Part shown: positions 17,279 through 24,677 of the stretch, one piece after another | Position numbering within the stretch: position 1 is the stretch's first letter | How the letters are laid out: the number at the start of each line of letters is the position of its first letter | Assembly (NCBI RefSeq): GCF_032121415.1 | Contig: NZ_CP135079.1 | Coordinates: 1,426,001-1,490,000, forward strand | DNA length: 64,000 nucleotides | Direction: 5' to 3' | Source of the DNA: Streptomyces parvus | Lineage (GTDB): Bacteria > Actinomycetota > Actinomycetes > Streptomycetales > Streptomycetaceae | Position numbers and translations under genes: made by a program | The notes under the pieces: model-generated | Database searches by the model: none | The model's input: the letters and a program-made list of their open reading frames with translations, nothing else | What the model was told of the DNA's origin: nothing

Positions 17279-17840
17279 TCAGAGCCGCTCGATGATGGTG
17301 ACGTCGGCCTGTCCGCCGCCCTCGCACATGGTCTGGAGCCCGTAGCGGCCGCCGGTGCGTTCCAGTTCGTGGAGCAGGGTCGTCATGAGCCGGGCGCCGG
17401 TGGCGCCGAGCGGATGGCTCAGGGCGATGGCCCCGCCGTCGACGTGGTGCCGCCCGCGACGAGGAGGTCCTGGGTGCCGGATAGGACGCCCTGGGCGGCG
17501 AAGTGGAGGGCCTGCTGCGAGGAGCCGCACTGCCGGTCGATCGAGGAGCCGCACTGCCGGTCGATCGAGGAGCCGCACTGCCGGTCGATGGTGGCGCCGG
17601 GGACCTCTTCGGGCAGGTGGGCGGCGAGCCAAGACGTACGGGCGATGTCGCCGGCCTGCGGTCCGACGGTGTCGAGGCAGCCGAAGACGACGTCCTCGAC
17701 GGCGGCCGGGCCGACGCCCGATCGGGCGATCAGCTCGCGCAGCACATGGGCGCCGAGTCGGCGGGGTGGGCGGCCCCGAGGCCTCCTCCGCGCCGTCCGA
17801 CGGGGGTGCGTACGGCTTCGACGATGTAGGCCTCGGCCAT
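17279..17840 (-). pseudogene. Thiolase (acetyl-CoA acetyltransferase, FadA6-like) pseudogene
   Basis: Three lesions are visible. The ATG at 17840 (GAGGAG upstream) begins [20 protein letters not shown], but one C is missing near 17757, shifting the frame before [14 protein letters not shown]. The catalytic-cysteine segment DRQCGSS occurs three times in tandem. After [12 protein letters not shown] the frame runs into the thiolase C-terminus out of frame ([20 protein letters not shown] then [16 protein letters not shown]), so about 230 residues between are gone. An intact thiolase is about 390 residues. In the KstR2 regulon the equivalent is fadA6. It is certainly non-functional. Confidence 0.92.
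17519..17590 (-). repeat. Three 24-bp tandem copies of the thiolase active-site cysteine codons
   Basis: Units at 17519-17542, 17543-17566 and 17567-17590 are identical apart from the last base of the third. Each encodes an in-frame copy of the eight-residue block around Cys (IDRQCGSS). The expansion keeps the frame, so it could have occurred before or after loss of function. Confidence 0.95.
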
Positions 17841-17883
17841 GGCTGCTGCTCCTCACGCGGGCACAGGGGGCACAGGCGTACGG

Positions 17884-18495
17884 CTAGGTGCGCAGGGCGA
17901 TGCCGTCCAGGACCATCGAGAGGTACTGGCGGGCGATCTCCTCGGGGCTGTGGTGTCCGCCGGGCAGGTACCAGGAGGCGGCGACCCAGACGGTGTCGCG
18001 GACGAAGCGGTAGGTGAGGCGGATGTCGAGGTCGTCGCGGAAGACGCCTTCGGTGACGCCGCGTTCCAGGGTGCCGAGCCATGCCTTCTCGAACTTGGTC
18101 TGCGAGTCGGCGAGGTAGGCGAAGCGCGGCTGGGTGGCGAGGTGCTTGGACTCCTTCTGGTAGATCGCGACGGCGGGGCGGTGCCGGTCGATCTCCCGGA
18201 AGGACTCGGTGACCAGGGCCTCGATGGTCTCGCGGGGGCCGAGGCCGGCGGCCAGGACCTCGTCGTAGCCCTGCCAGAGCTCGTCGAGGAAGGTGGAGAG
18301 GATCTCGTCGATCATCGATTCCTTGGAATCGAAGTGGTAGTAGAGGCTGCCCGCGAGCATCCCGGCCTCGTCGGCGATGCGGCGCACGGTGGTGGCGTTG
18401 TATCCCTGGGCGGCGAAGACCTCGGCGGCGGTGGCGAGCAGTTCCCGGCGTCGCTCCGGCGTGGGGGTCACCTGGGGCTTCTTCTTGGTAGACAC
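17884..18495 (-). CDS. TetR family regulator, KstR2-like
   Basis: A 203-residue protein with a GTG start, intact. The N-terminal helix-turn-helix is [20 protein letters not shown] followed by [11 protein letters not shown]. The ligand domain carries [20 protein letters not shown] and [19 protein letters not shown], which closely track the recalled sequence of mycobacterial KstR2 (IYQDEAQRLASQPRFSYI; YRFIRDTTWVSVRWYRPGG). KstR2 represses the HIP (steroid C/D-ring) degradation genes and is released by HIP-CoA. The neighbours here are remnants of exactly such genes. No KstR2-type CAAG..CTTG palindrome was found nearby; it may have been lost with the deleted promoters. Confidence 0.85.
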   Translation of the reverse strand: MSTKKKPQVTPTPERRRELLATAAEVFAAQGYNATTVRRIADEAGMLAGSLYYHFDSKESMIDEILSTFLDELWQGYDEVLAAGLGPRETIEALVTESFREIDRHRPAVAIYQKESKHLATQPRFAYLADSQTKFEKAWLGTLERGVTEGVFRDDLDIRLTYRFVRDTVWVAASWYLPGGHHSPEEIARQYLSMVLDGIALRT

Positions 18496-18549
18496 CCGGC
18501 CATTGTCCGCCCGCGGCCCGGGTGTTCACGCAGGTGCCCGTGCGGGCGC

Positions 18550-18891
18550 TCACGCATGCTGGCTGCTGACGGGGACGACCTCGCCGGTCATGCAGGAGGA
18601 GTAGCCGCTGGCGAGGAAGACGATGACGTTGGCGACCTCCCAGGGTTCGGCGGGCCGGCCGAAGGCATCCTTCCCGGTGAGTTCGGCGAGGAGTTCGGCG
18701 GAGGTGACCTTGGCGAGGTGAGGGTGGAGGGCGAGGCTGGGGGCGACGGCGTTGACGCGTACGCCGTAGTCGGCGGCCTCGACTGCGGCGCAGCGGGTGA
18801 GGGCCATGACGCCGGCCTTGGCGGCGGCGTAGTGGGCCTGGCCGCGCTGGGCGCGCCAGCCGACGACGGAGGCGTTGTTGACGACGACTCC
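18550..18891 (-). pseudogene. Short-chain dehydrogenase remnant, IpdF-like, 5' end deleted
   Basis: The 113 remaining codons read [53 protein letters not shown] and end [13 protein letters not shown]. The SDR catalytic Ser, Tyr and Lys (YxxxK, Ser 13 residues before Tyr) are present, but the whole Rossmann NAD(P)-binding half and the start are missing. The text resembles IpdF (Rv3559c), the hydroxy-HIP dehydrogenase next to kstR2 in mycobacteria. The break at about 18892 abuts the acyl-CoA dehydrogenase remnant, which has also lost its 5' end. Confidence 0.85.
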
Positions 18892-19496
18892 CCGTACGCC
18901 CCGGACGCGGACGCGGCGGACGCGGTGTTCACGGTGACCGGCGACGAACTGCGGCTCGCCCCGGGCCCCGGTCAGCTGTCGGCATCGGCCGATCCGGCGC
19001 GCCGGCTGTTCCGTCCCGAGCCGGGCGGCGCCCCGGTCGCCCAGGCCCGGCGGTACGGGCAGCGGCATGGGCGGCAGGCGACACGGCCGCCTTCGCCACG
19101 GCGGCCCTGGCGCTCGGCTGCGGGGAGGAGCTGCTGCGGGCGACCGTGGCGTACGTGAAGCAGCGCACCCAGTTCGGCGTGCCCGTCGGCTCCTTCCAGG
19201 CGGTCAAGCACCGCCTCGCGGACACCCTGCTCGGCCTGGAGTTCGCCCGCCCGCTGCTGTACGGGGCGGCGGTGGAGCTGGCCGAGGGGTCGCCCGGGGC
19301 CGGGGCGGCGGTCGCGGCGGCGAAGGTGACGGCGGGTGAGGCGGGGTACGCGGCGGCCCGCACCGCGCTGCAACCGCACGGCGCGGTCGGCTACACCGAG
19401 GAGCTGGACCTGGCGTGGTGGCTGCGCCGGGCCCGGCCGCTGCGGGACGCCTGGGGAACGCCGTCCGCGTGCCGGGCCCGGGTGCCGGCGGGGTGA
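18892..19496 (+). pseudogene. Acyl-CoA dehydrogenase remnant (FadE-like), 5'-truncated and frameshifted
   Basis: From the deletion joint the frame reads [15 protein letters not shown] and ARRLFRPEPGG; after about 19040-19052 the family text continues in another frame (DTAAFATAALALGCGEELL, YVKQRTQFGVPVGSFQAVKH, RTALQPHGAVGYTEELDL). This is the C-terminal alpha-helical domain of an acyl-CoA dehydrogenase; the FAD-binding N-terminal half is gone. FadE enzymes of this type accompany ipdF in HIP catabolism. It ends just before the convergent PPOX-fold gene. Confidence 0.85.
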
Positions 19497-19536
19497 GCGC
19501 CCCTGCGGCCGCCCGCCCCGGCCGCGGGGACCGTTG

Positions 19537-20040
19537 TCACTTCCGGCGCACGGTGCGCAGGGGTTGCCCCGGTCGCCAGGACCGGATGACCAGCTCATCG
19601 TTGTCGAGCCCGATACGGACCACCTCGGTCAGTTCCGCACGGAAGAGGTGGAAAGGCTCGGGCGGCGTGGCCTCCTCGATGAAGCGGGCGATCACCTCCG
19701 GGTCGGTGATCTCCACGGCCCGGCCGCTGACCCGGACGTCGCCGTCGTTCATCTCGGCGTCGGGGCCCGGGTTGGCGTGGAGCGCGAAGCGCGGGTCGCG
19801 GCGCAGGTCCAGCGCCTTGAGCGAGTCCGGCATCATGCCGAGCAGCAGCTCACCGAAGCGGAAGTCGGCCTCCAGACCGGTGACCCGGGGCGACCCGTCC
19901 TTCCGCAGGGTGGCGAGGACATGGTGCTTGTAGAGGCGGAAGCGGGCTCGCACGGTGTCGGCGAATTCGGGCTCGGCGGCGGCGAAGCCGTCCCAGGGGG
20001 CGGGGGCGTGCGAAGGTGAAGAAGACGTCATGGACGCCAT
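19537..20040 (-). CDS. Pyridoxamine 5'-phosphate oxidase-fold protein
   Basis: A 167-residue split-barrel protein: FRLYKHHVLATLRKDGSPRV opens the fold, followed by LLLGMMPDSLKALDLRRDPR and HANPGPDAEMNDGDVRVSGR. Family members bind FMN, F420 or haem and reduce small molecules; the cofactor cannot be told here. The start is uncertain: ATG 20040 and ATG 20031 lie nine bases apart and neither has a clear ribosome site. Confidence 0.8.
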   Translation of the reverse strand: MASMTSSSPSHAPAPWDGFAAAEPEFADTVRARFRLYKHHVLATLRKDGSPRVTGLEADFRFGELLLGMMPDSLKALDLRRDPRFALHANPGPDAEMNDGDVRVSGRAVEITDPEVIARFIEEATPPEPFHLFRAELTEVVRIGLDNDELVIRSWRPGQPLRTVRRK

Positions 20041-20142
20041 GCAACACCGGATACCCGACAACTCCTGTCGGTGTTTGTGCGCGACATGCAGACGAATTCC
20101 GGCGAGCCTGGCACCACCACCGCCGCCGCACCCCTCACCGCC

Positions 20143-20610
20143 TCAGGCGTGGTTCTCCGGAGCCCGCCGGGTGAGCCTCAGCATCACCTCGTCGTACTCC
20201 TCGTCGACGCGGCGGCTCTCCTCCACGAAACCCATCCGCGCGTAGAAGCCACGAGCCCCCGTGTTCTTCTCGTACACCTCAAGGGTCAATGAGCCGTGCA
20301 GCGCCGCCGCGTGCTCGACCAGGCGCCGGCCCACCCCGGTGCCCTGTGCCTCCGGGGCCACGAAGAGGCCGCCGATCTCGGCGTCCAGGAGTCCCAGCAG
20401 GGCCACCACCCGGCCGTCCGTCTCGGCGACCCAGTTCTCGGCGTGGACGAGGTAGATCTCGCGCATCTTGCGGGCGCGCTCGCCCTCGCCCTCGCCGGGG
20501 ATGAAGGGGTGGGCCAGGCCGCCGGCACGGGACCAGACGTCCATCGCCGCGTTCTCGTCCGCGGCGGCGTAGCGGCGGATCACAGTGCTTCCGGATACGT
20601 TTTCGGGCAT
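20143..20610 (-). CDS. GNAT family N-acetyltransferase
   Basis: A 155-residue GNAT. The acetyl-CoA-binding motif A is IGGLFVAPEAQGTGVGRRLV (Q/RxxGxG/A form), and motif B includes LEVYEKNTGARGFYARMGF. ATG start. The resemblance is to YedL/PhnO-type small-molecule acetyltransferases; the acceptor is unknown. Confidence 0.9.
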   Translation of the reverse strand: MPENVSGSTVIRRYAAADENAAMDVWSRAGGLAHPFIPGEGEGERARKMREIYLVHAENWVAETDGRVVALLGLLDAEIGGLFVAPEAQGTGVGRRLVEHAAALHGSLTLEVYEKNTGARGFYARMGFVEESRRVDEEYDEVMLRLTRRAPENHA

Positions 20611-20677
20611 GCGTGGGACCGTATCCCGCGACGGGGAGATCGGCAGCCGAGTTTCCGGCCCGCCAAGGGCCGGTCGG

Positions 20678-21247
20678 TCACGTGCGGGAGAACGTGATCA
20701 GCACCGCCTGGCCCATCGTCCGCAGGACCCCGGGCGGCCCCCCGGCCGCCAGCACCGCGTCGTAGCGGTCCAGCCGGACACCGCCGCCCCCGCCCGCCAG
20801 CTCCGCGCCGTCGTCCAGGGAGACGGCGAGGACCGCGCCGCCCTCCGGCGGCAGCAGGCGGACCGTGCCGCAGACGACGGCGGTCTCCGCCCGCTTACGG
20901 GTCCTGCGGTACATGACGTTGAGATTGACGACGGGCCCGCCCAGCAGGAAGCCCTCGGTGGGCAGATCGCCGGGGAAGCCGTGCGGCCACAGGGGCTCGT
21001 CCACGATGTGGTGCTCGCCGCCGACGACCAGGTCCATGCCCGCGCCCTCGACCACGGTGAGGATGCGGTCCACACCGGGGAAGGCGGAGAAGGGGCCGTC
21101 GGCGGTGACGTCCGCGAGGCTGACGCGCCAGTCGAAGGCGTCGGCTCCCGCGTCCTCGGGGCCGGTGGCGATCTCCCGGGTGAGCCCGCCGCCGTTCTTC
21201 CAGGGGGCGGCGGTCAGGTCGGCGGCGCGCAGGATCCGTACGGTCAC
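20678..21247 (-). CDS. HutD/Ves family cupin protein
   Basis: A 189-residue protein with the family opening (ILRAADLTAAPWKNGGGLTREIA), then DWRVSLADVTADGPFSAFPG and VDRILTVVEGAGMDL. HutD is associated with histidine utilization in proteobacteria; Ves/YdjR homologues are stand-alone. No hut genes are near. Its GTG start overlaps the stop of the VWA gene (GTGA), so it is translated as the second gene of that pair. Confidence 0.87.
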   Translation of the reverse strand: MTVRILRAADLTAAPWKNGGGLTREIATGPEDAGADAFDWRVSLADVTADGPFSAFPGVDRILTVVEGAGMDLVVGGEHHIVDEPLWPHGFPGDLPTEGFLLGGPVVNLNVMYRRTRKRAETAVVCGTVRLLPPEGGAVLAVSLDDGAELAGGGGGVRLDRYDAVLAAGGPPGVLRTMGQAVLITFSRT

Positions 21248-21996
21248 CGGACGATGCCCGCCTCGCGGGCGGCGGCCAGCCAGAGCGGGAACTCGGCGAC
21301 GAGCCGGTCGTACAGCTCGGAGTCCGGGACCTTCCGGGGGTCGGGGCCCGCGTGGAAGTACCCGGCGTTGTCGACGGGCCGCTTGGCGGGGACGGCCAGC
21401 TCGTCGAGCTTGCGCAGGAAGTCGAACTGGCTGCTGCGGGTGTCGCCGAAGCCGACGAACTGCCAGAACAGCGGCAGCTTCGCGGCCTTGCAGAGGTAGC
21501 GTTCGGCGGCGAGCTTGTTGATCGGGCCGCCGTCCGTCTGGAAGACGACCAGGGCGGGCGCGGTGGAGCCGCTGTCGAGGTAGTGGTCGATGACGGCGTC
21601 CATCGCCAGGTGGTAGCTCGTCTTCCCCATGTGCCCGAGGCCCGCCGCGATCTTCTCGATCCGGCCGCGGTGGTTGTCGAGGGCGATGTCGGTGACCGCG
21701 TCCACGTCGGTGGAGAAGAAGACGACGGGGACCGTGCCGTCGTCGTCGAGGTGGGACGACAGGCCAAGGACCCGGTCGGCAAGCGCCTGGACGCTGCCGT
21801 CCGTGTAGTAGGGCTTCATCGAGCCGGAGTAGTCGATGACGAGGTAGACGGCCGCGCGGTGACCGCCCAGGCCGTGCTTCTCCAGCGAGACCCCGGCGCT
21901 CTTGTAGAGGCTGACCAGGGCCGGAGCCGTCTCCTGGACCTTGGTCAGGCTGATGGCCGGGCCGCCCCTGCCCACGGCCGTGTCCACACCGTGCAT
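21244..21996 (-). CDS. VWA domain protein (tellurite-resistance TerF/TerY-like)
   Basis: A 250-residue protein. A von Willebrand A domain covers most of it, with the MIDAS start DYSGS (Asp55, Ser57, Ser59) and later VVFQTDGGPIN. The N-terminal VSLEKHGLGGHRAAVYLVID is typical of Ter-type VWA proteins, whose first segment resembles TerD. Such proteins bind metal and act in tellurite/stress-associated membrane complexes. ATG start with GGGGAG 6 nt upstream. It is coupled to the HutD gene and divergent from the rhomboid gene. Confidence 0.87.
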   Translation of the reverse strand: MHGVDTAVGRGGPAISLTKVQETAPALVSLYKSAGVSLEKHGLGGHRAAVYLVIDYSGSMKPYYTDGSVQALADRVLGLSSHLDDDGTVPVVFFSTDVDAVTDIALDNHRGRIEKIAAGLGHMGKTSYHLAMDAVIDHYLDSGSTAPALVVFQTDGGPINKLAAERYLCKAAKLPLFWQFVGFGDTRSSQFDFLRKLDELAVPAKRPVDNAGYFHAGPDPRKVPDSELYDRLVAEFPLWLAAAREAGIVR

Positions 21997-22149
21997 GACG
22001 GCTCCCCCCATTCGGCGTTCCGCGTTCCGCGGAGTCCGAGCGTAGGCCACGGCCGGGCCCCGGGCGCACGGCCCGTCACACCGGTTCGCTATCTTGATCG
22101 CCGCCGCCCCCACCGGCCCCGTTGCCCACCCCCAGTGAAGGAGCCGGCC

Positions 22150-23061
22150 ATGGAGGCCGCCGCCACCACGTGCTACCGCCATCCGTCCACCGAGGCGTTC
22201 GTCCGCTGCACCCGTTGCGACCGCTACATCTGCCCGGACTGCATGCGGGAGGCCTCCGTCGGCCACCAGTGCGTGGAGTGCGTGAAGGAGGGGCAGCGGT
22301 CGGTGCGGCAGTCCCGTACGGTCTTCGGCGGTGCGATGTCCCGGGCGACGGCGCCGGTGGTGACGTACGTCCTGATCGCGCTCAACGTGCTCGCCTACCT
22401 CGGCGAGGTGGTCCGGCCGGAGATCGTGGACCGGTTCGCGGTGCTCGGGGCGCTGCTCACCGGGCCGGACGGCGAGCAGTACTACTACCGGGGTGACACC
22501 TTCCCGGGGTACGAGCTGACGGGGATCGCGGACGGCGAGTGGTACCGGCTGGTGACCGGGGCCTTCCTTCACCTGCCGCCGGACGCGTCGTTCGGGGTGA
22601 TGCACCTGCTGTTCAACATGTTCGCGCTGTGGAACATCGGCAGGGCGGTGGAGGGGCAGCTCGGCCGTGCCCGCTATCTGGCGCTGTACCTGCTGTCGGC
22701 GGTGGGCGGTTCGGTCCTGGTGTATCTGCTGGCCCCGGACACCTCCACCGTCGGCGCCTCCGGTGCGGTCTTCGGCCTGGCCGCCGCGTACTGGGTCATC
22801 CACCGGCGGCTCGGCCACGACATGGCGGCCGTCAACCGGTTCATGGCCGGGTTCCTGCTCTGGATGGTGCTCTCGGCGCTGTTCACCTCGTGGCAGGGTC
22901 ACCTGGGCGGGCTGCTGACCGGGGCGCTGGTGACGTACGGCCTGGCCTACGCACCGGCGAAGCTGCGGACCGGGCCCCTCCAGCTGGCGGGCGGGCTGGT
23001 GCTGCTGGGGCTGTTCGCGGTGGCGGTGGTCATGAGGACCTCGGCGCTGACGGGCGGCTGA
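22150..23061 (+). CDS. Rhomboid family intramembrane serine protease with N-terminal zinc finger
   Basis: A 303-residue membrane protein. Residues 8-44 form a B-box-like zinc finger (CYRHP, CTRC, CPDC, HQCVEC). Six or seven transmembrane segments follow. The catalytic Ser204 lies in GASGAVFG and His251 in GHLGGL; the HxxxN of helix 2 (H152, N156) that stabilises the oxyanion is also present, so the protease is probably active. It cleaves membrane proteins within their helices. AAGGAG lies 7 nt before the ATG. Confidence 0.94.
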   Translation: MEAAATTCYRHPSTEAFVRCTRCDRYICPDCMREASVGHQCVECVKEGQRSVRQSRTVFGGAMSRATAPVVTYVLIALNVLAYLGEVVRPEIVDRFAVLGALLTGPDGEQYYYRGDTFPGYELTGIADGEWYRLVTGAFLHLPPDASFGVMHLLFNMFALWNIGRAVEGQLGRARYLALYLLSAVGGSVLVYLLAPDTSTVGASGAVFGLAAAYWVIHRRLGHDMAAVNRFMAGFLLWMVLSALFTSWQGHLGGLLTGALVTYGLAYAPAKLRTGPLQLAGGLVLLGLFAVAVVMRTSALTGG

Positions 23062-23176
23062 GCGCCCCGGGGCGCAACGGCCCCGGACGCGCCACGGCGC
23101 CCACTGAGTCCGGTCGGGGACAGGCGGGCGCCGCGTTCAGTTCCGTACGCCGTTGTACGGGACGTATCGAGGGGAC

Positions 23177-23203
23177 TCCCCCGGGCCGCGTGGCCCAGGG
23201 GGA
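23177..23203. terminator. Bidirectional hairpin between rhomboid and gltD
   Basis: TCCCCCGGGCC (23177-23187) and GGCCCAGGGGGA (23192-23203) pair with one bulge around a GCGT loop, between two convergent genes. Confidence 0.7.
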
Positions 23204-23216
23204 ACCCGGGTGGTGC

Positions 23217-24677
23217 TCAGACCAGCAGGGACCGGTCCGTCGGGCGGATCGGGGCCGGCAGCGCGCTGGTCCCGGTCAGGAAGCGGTCGACTCCGCGGGC
23301 GGCGGAGCGGCCCTCGGCGATCGCCCAGACGATCAGCGACTGGCCGCGTCCCGCGTCACCGGCGACGAAGACACCGTCGACGTTGGTCGCGTAGCTCTCG
23401 TCGCGGGCGACGTTGCCACGCTGGTCGAGCTCCAGGCCGAACTGCTGGACCAGACCGTTGGACTGGTCGGTTCCGGTGAAGCCCATGGCAAGGGTGACGA
23501 GCTGCGCGGGGATGCGCCGCTCCGTGCCGGGCTTCTGCTCCAGCTTACCGTCCTTGAACTCGACCTCGACCAGGTGGAGGGCCTGGACATTGCCGTCCTC
23601 GTCGCCCTCGAAGTGGGTGGTGGAGACGGAGTAGACCCGCTCGCCGCCCTCCTCGTGCGCGGAGGTGACCTTGTAGAGCATCGGGAAGGTCGGCCAGGGC
23701 TGGTTGGCGTTCCGCTCCTCGCCCGGCTTCGGCATGATCTCCAGCTGGGTGACGGAGGCCGCGCCCTGGCGGTGGGCGGTGCCCACGCAGTCCGCGCCGG
23801 TGTCGCCGCCGCCGATGACGACGACGTGCTTGCCCTCGGCGGTGATCGGGGGAACGGTGAGGTCGCCCTCCTGCACCTTGTTGGCGAGCGGCAGGTACTC
23901 CATCGCGAAGTGGACGCCGTTCAGCTCACGGCCGGGGACCGGCAGGTCGCGGGAGACGGTCGCACCGGCCGCGATGACGACCGCGTCGTAGCGGCGGCGG
24001 AGCTTGGCGGCGTCGATGTCCTGGCCGATCTCCACCCCCGTACGGAACTTGGTGCCCTCCAGGCGCATCTGCTCGATGCGGCGGTTGATGTGCGACTTCT
24101 CCATCTTGAACTCGGGGATGCCGTAGCGGAGGAGGCCCCCGATGCGGTCCGCGCGCTCGTAGACGACGACGGTGTGTCCGGCCCGGGTCAGCTGCTGGGC
24201 GGCGGCGAGTCCCGCCGGTCCGGAGCCGATGACCGCGACGGTCTTGCCGGAGAGGCGCTCGGGCGGCTGCGGGGTGACGTCGCCGCTGTCCCACGCCTTG
24301 TCGATGATGGCGACCTCGACGTTCTTGATGGTCACGGCGGGCTGGTTGATGCCGAGCACGCACGCCGACTCGCAGGGAGCCGGGCACAGCCGCCCGGTGA
24401 ACTCCGGGAAGTTGTTCGTGGCGTGCAGCCGCTCGGAGGCGGCCGTCCAGTCCTCGCGGTAGGCGTAGTCGTTCCACTCGGGGATGAGGTTTCCGAGCGG
24501 GCAGCCGTTGTGGCAGAACGGGATGCCGCAGTCCATGCAGCGGCCGGCCTGCTTGCTGATGATCGGGAGCAGCGAGCCCGGGACGTAGACCTCGTTCCAG
24601 TCCTTGACGCGCTCGGCCACGGGACGGGTCTGGGCGACCTCGCGTCCGGTGGTCAGGAAGCCCTTGGGGTCAGCCAT
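23217..24677 (-). CDS. gltD: Glutamate synthase (NADPH) small subunit
   Basis: A 486-residue beta subunit that takes electrons from NADPH via FAD and passes them to GltB. N-terminal cysteines C47, C50, C55 and C59 ([13 protein letters not shown]) and a later [10 protein letters not shown] group bind 4Fe-4S clusters. [11 protein letters not shown] is the FAD Rossmann motif and [10 protein letters not shown] the NADPH motif. The start overlaps the end of gltB by 8 nt, so the subunits are translationally coupled. Confidence 0.98.
   Translation of the reverse strand: MADPKGFLTTGREVAQTRPVAERVKDWNEVYVPGSLLPIISKQAGRCMDCGIPFCHNGCPLGNLIPEWNDYAYREDWTAASERLHATNNFPEFTGRLCPAPCESACVLGINQPAVTIKNVEVAIIDKAWDSGDVTPQPPERLSGKTVAVIGSGPAGLAAAQQLTRAGHTVVVYERADRIGGLLRYGIPEFKMEKSHINRRIEQMRLEGTKFRTGVEIGQDIDAAKLRRRYDAVVIAAGATVSRDLPVPGRELNGVHFAMEYLPLANKVQEGDLTVPPITAEGKHVVVIGGGDTGADCVGTAHRQGAASVTQLEIMPKPGEERNANQPWPTFPMLYKVTSAHEEGGERVYSVSTTHFEGDEDGNVQALHLVEVEFKDGKLEQKPGTERRIPAQLVTLAMGFTGTDQSNGLVQQFGLELDQRGNVARDESYATNVDGVFVAGDAGRGQSLIVWAIAEGRSAARGVDRFLTGTSALPAPIRPTDRSLLV

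Noticed and set aside
17279..17840. Two small hypothetical proteins in place of a thiolase pseudogene
   Set aside because: Both frames match consecutive parts of one thiolase once the missing base and the internal deletion are allowed for.
17838..18880. A plus-strand frame overlapping the TetR gene
   Set aside because: It is the antisense of a well-conserved TetR regulator and only becomes meaningful after 18892, where the acyl-CoA dehydrogenase remnant begins.
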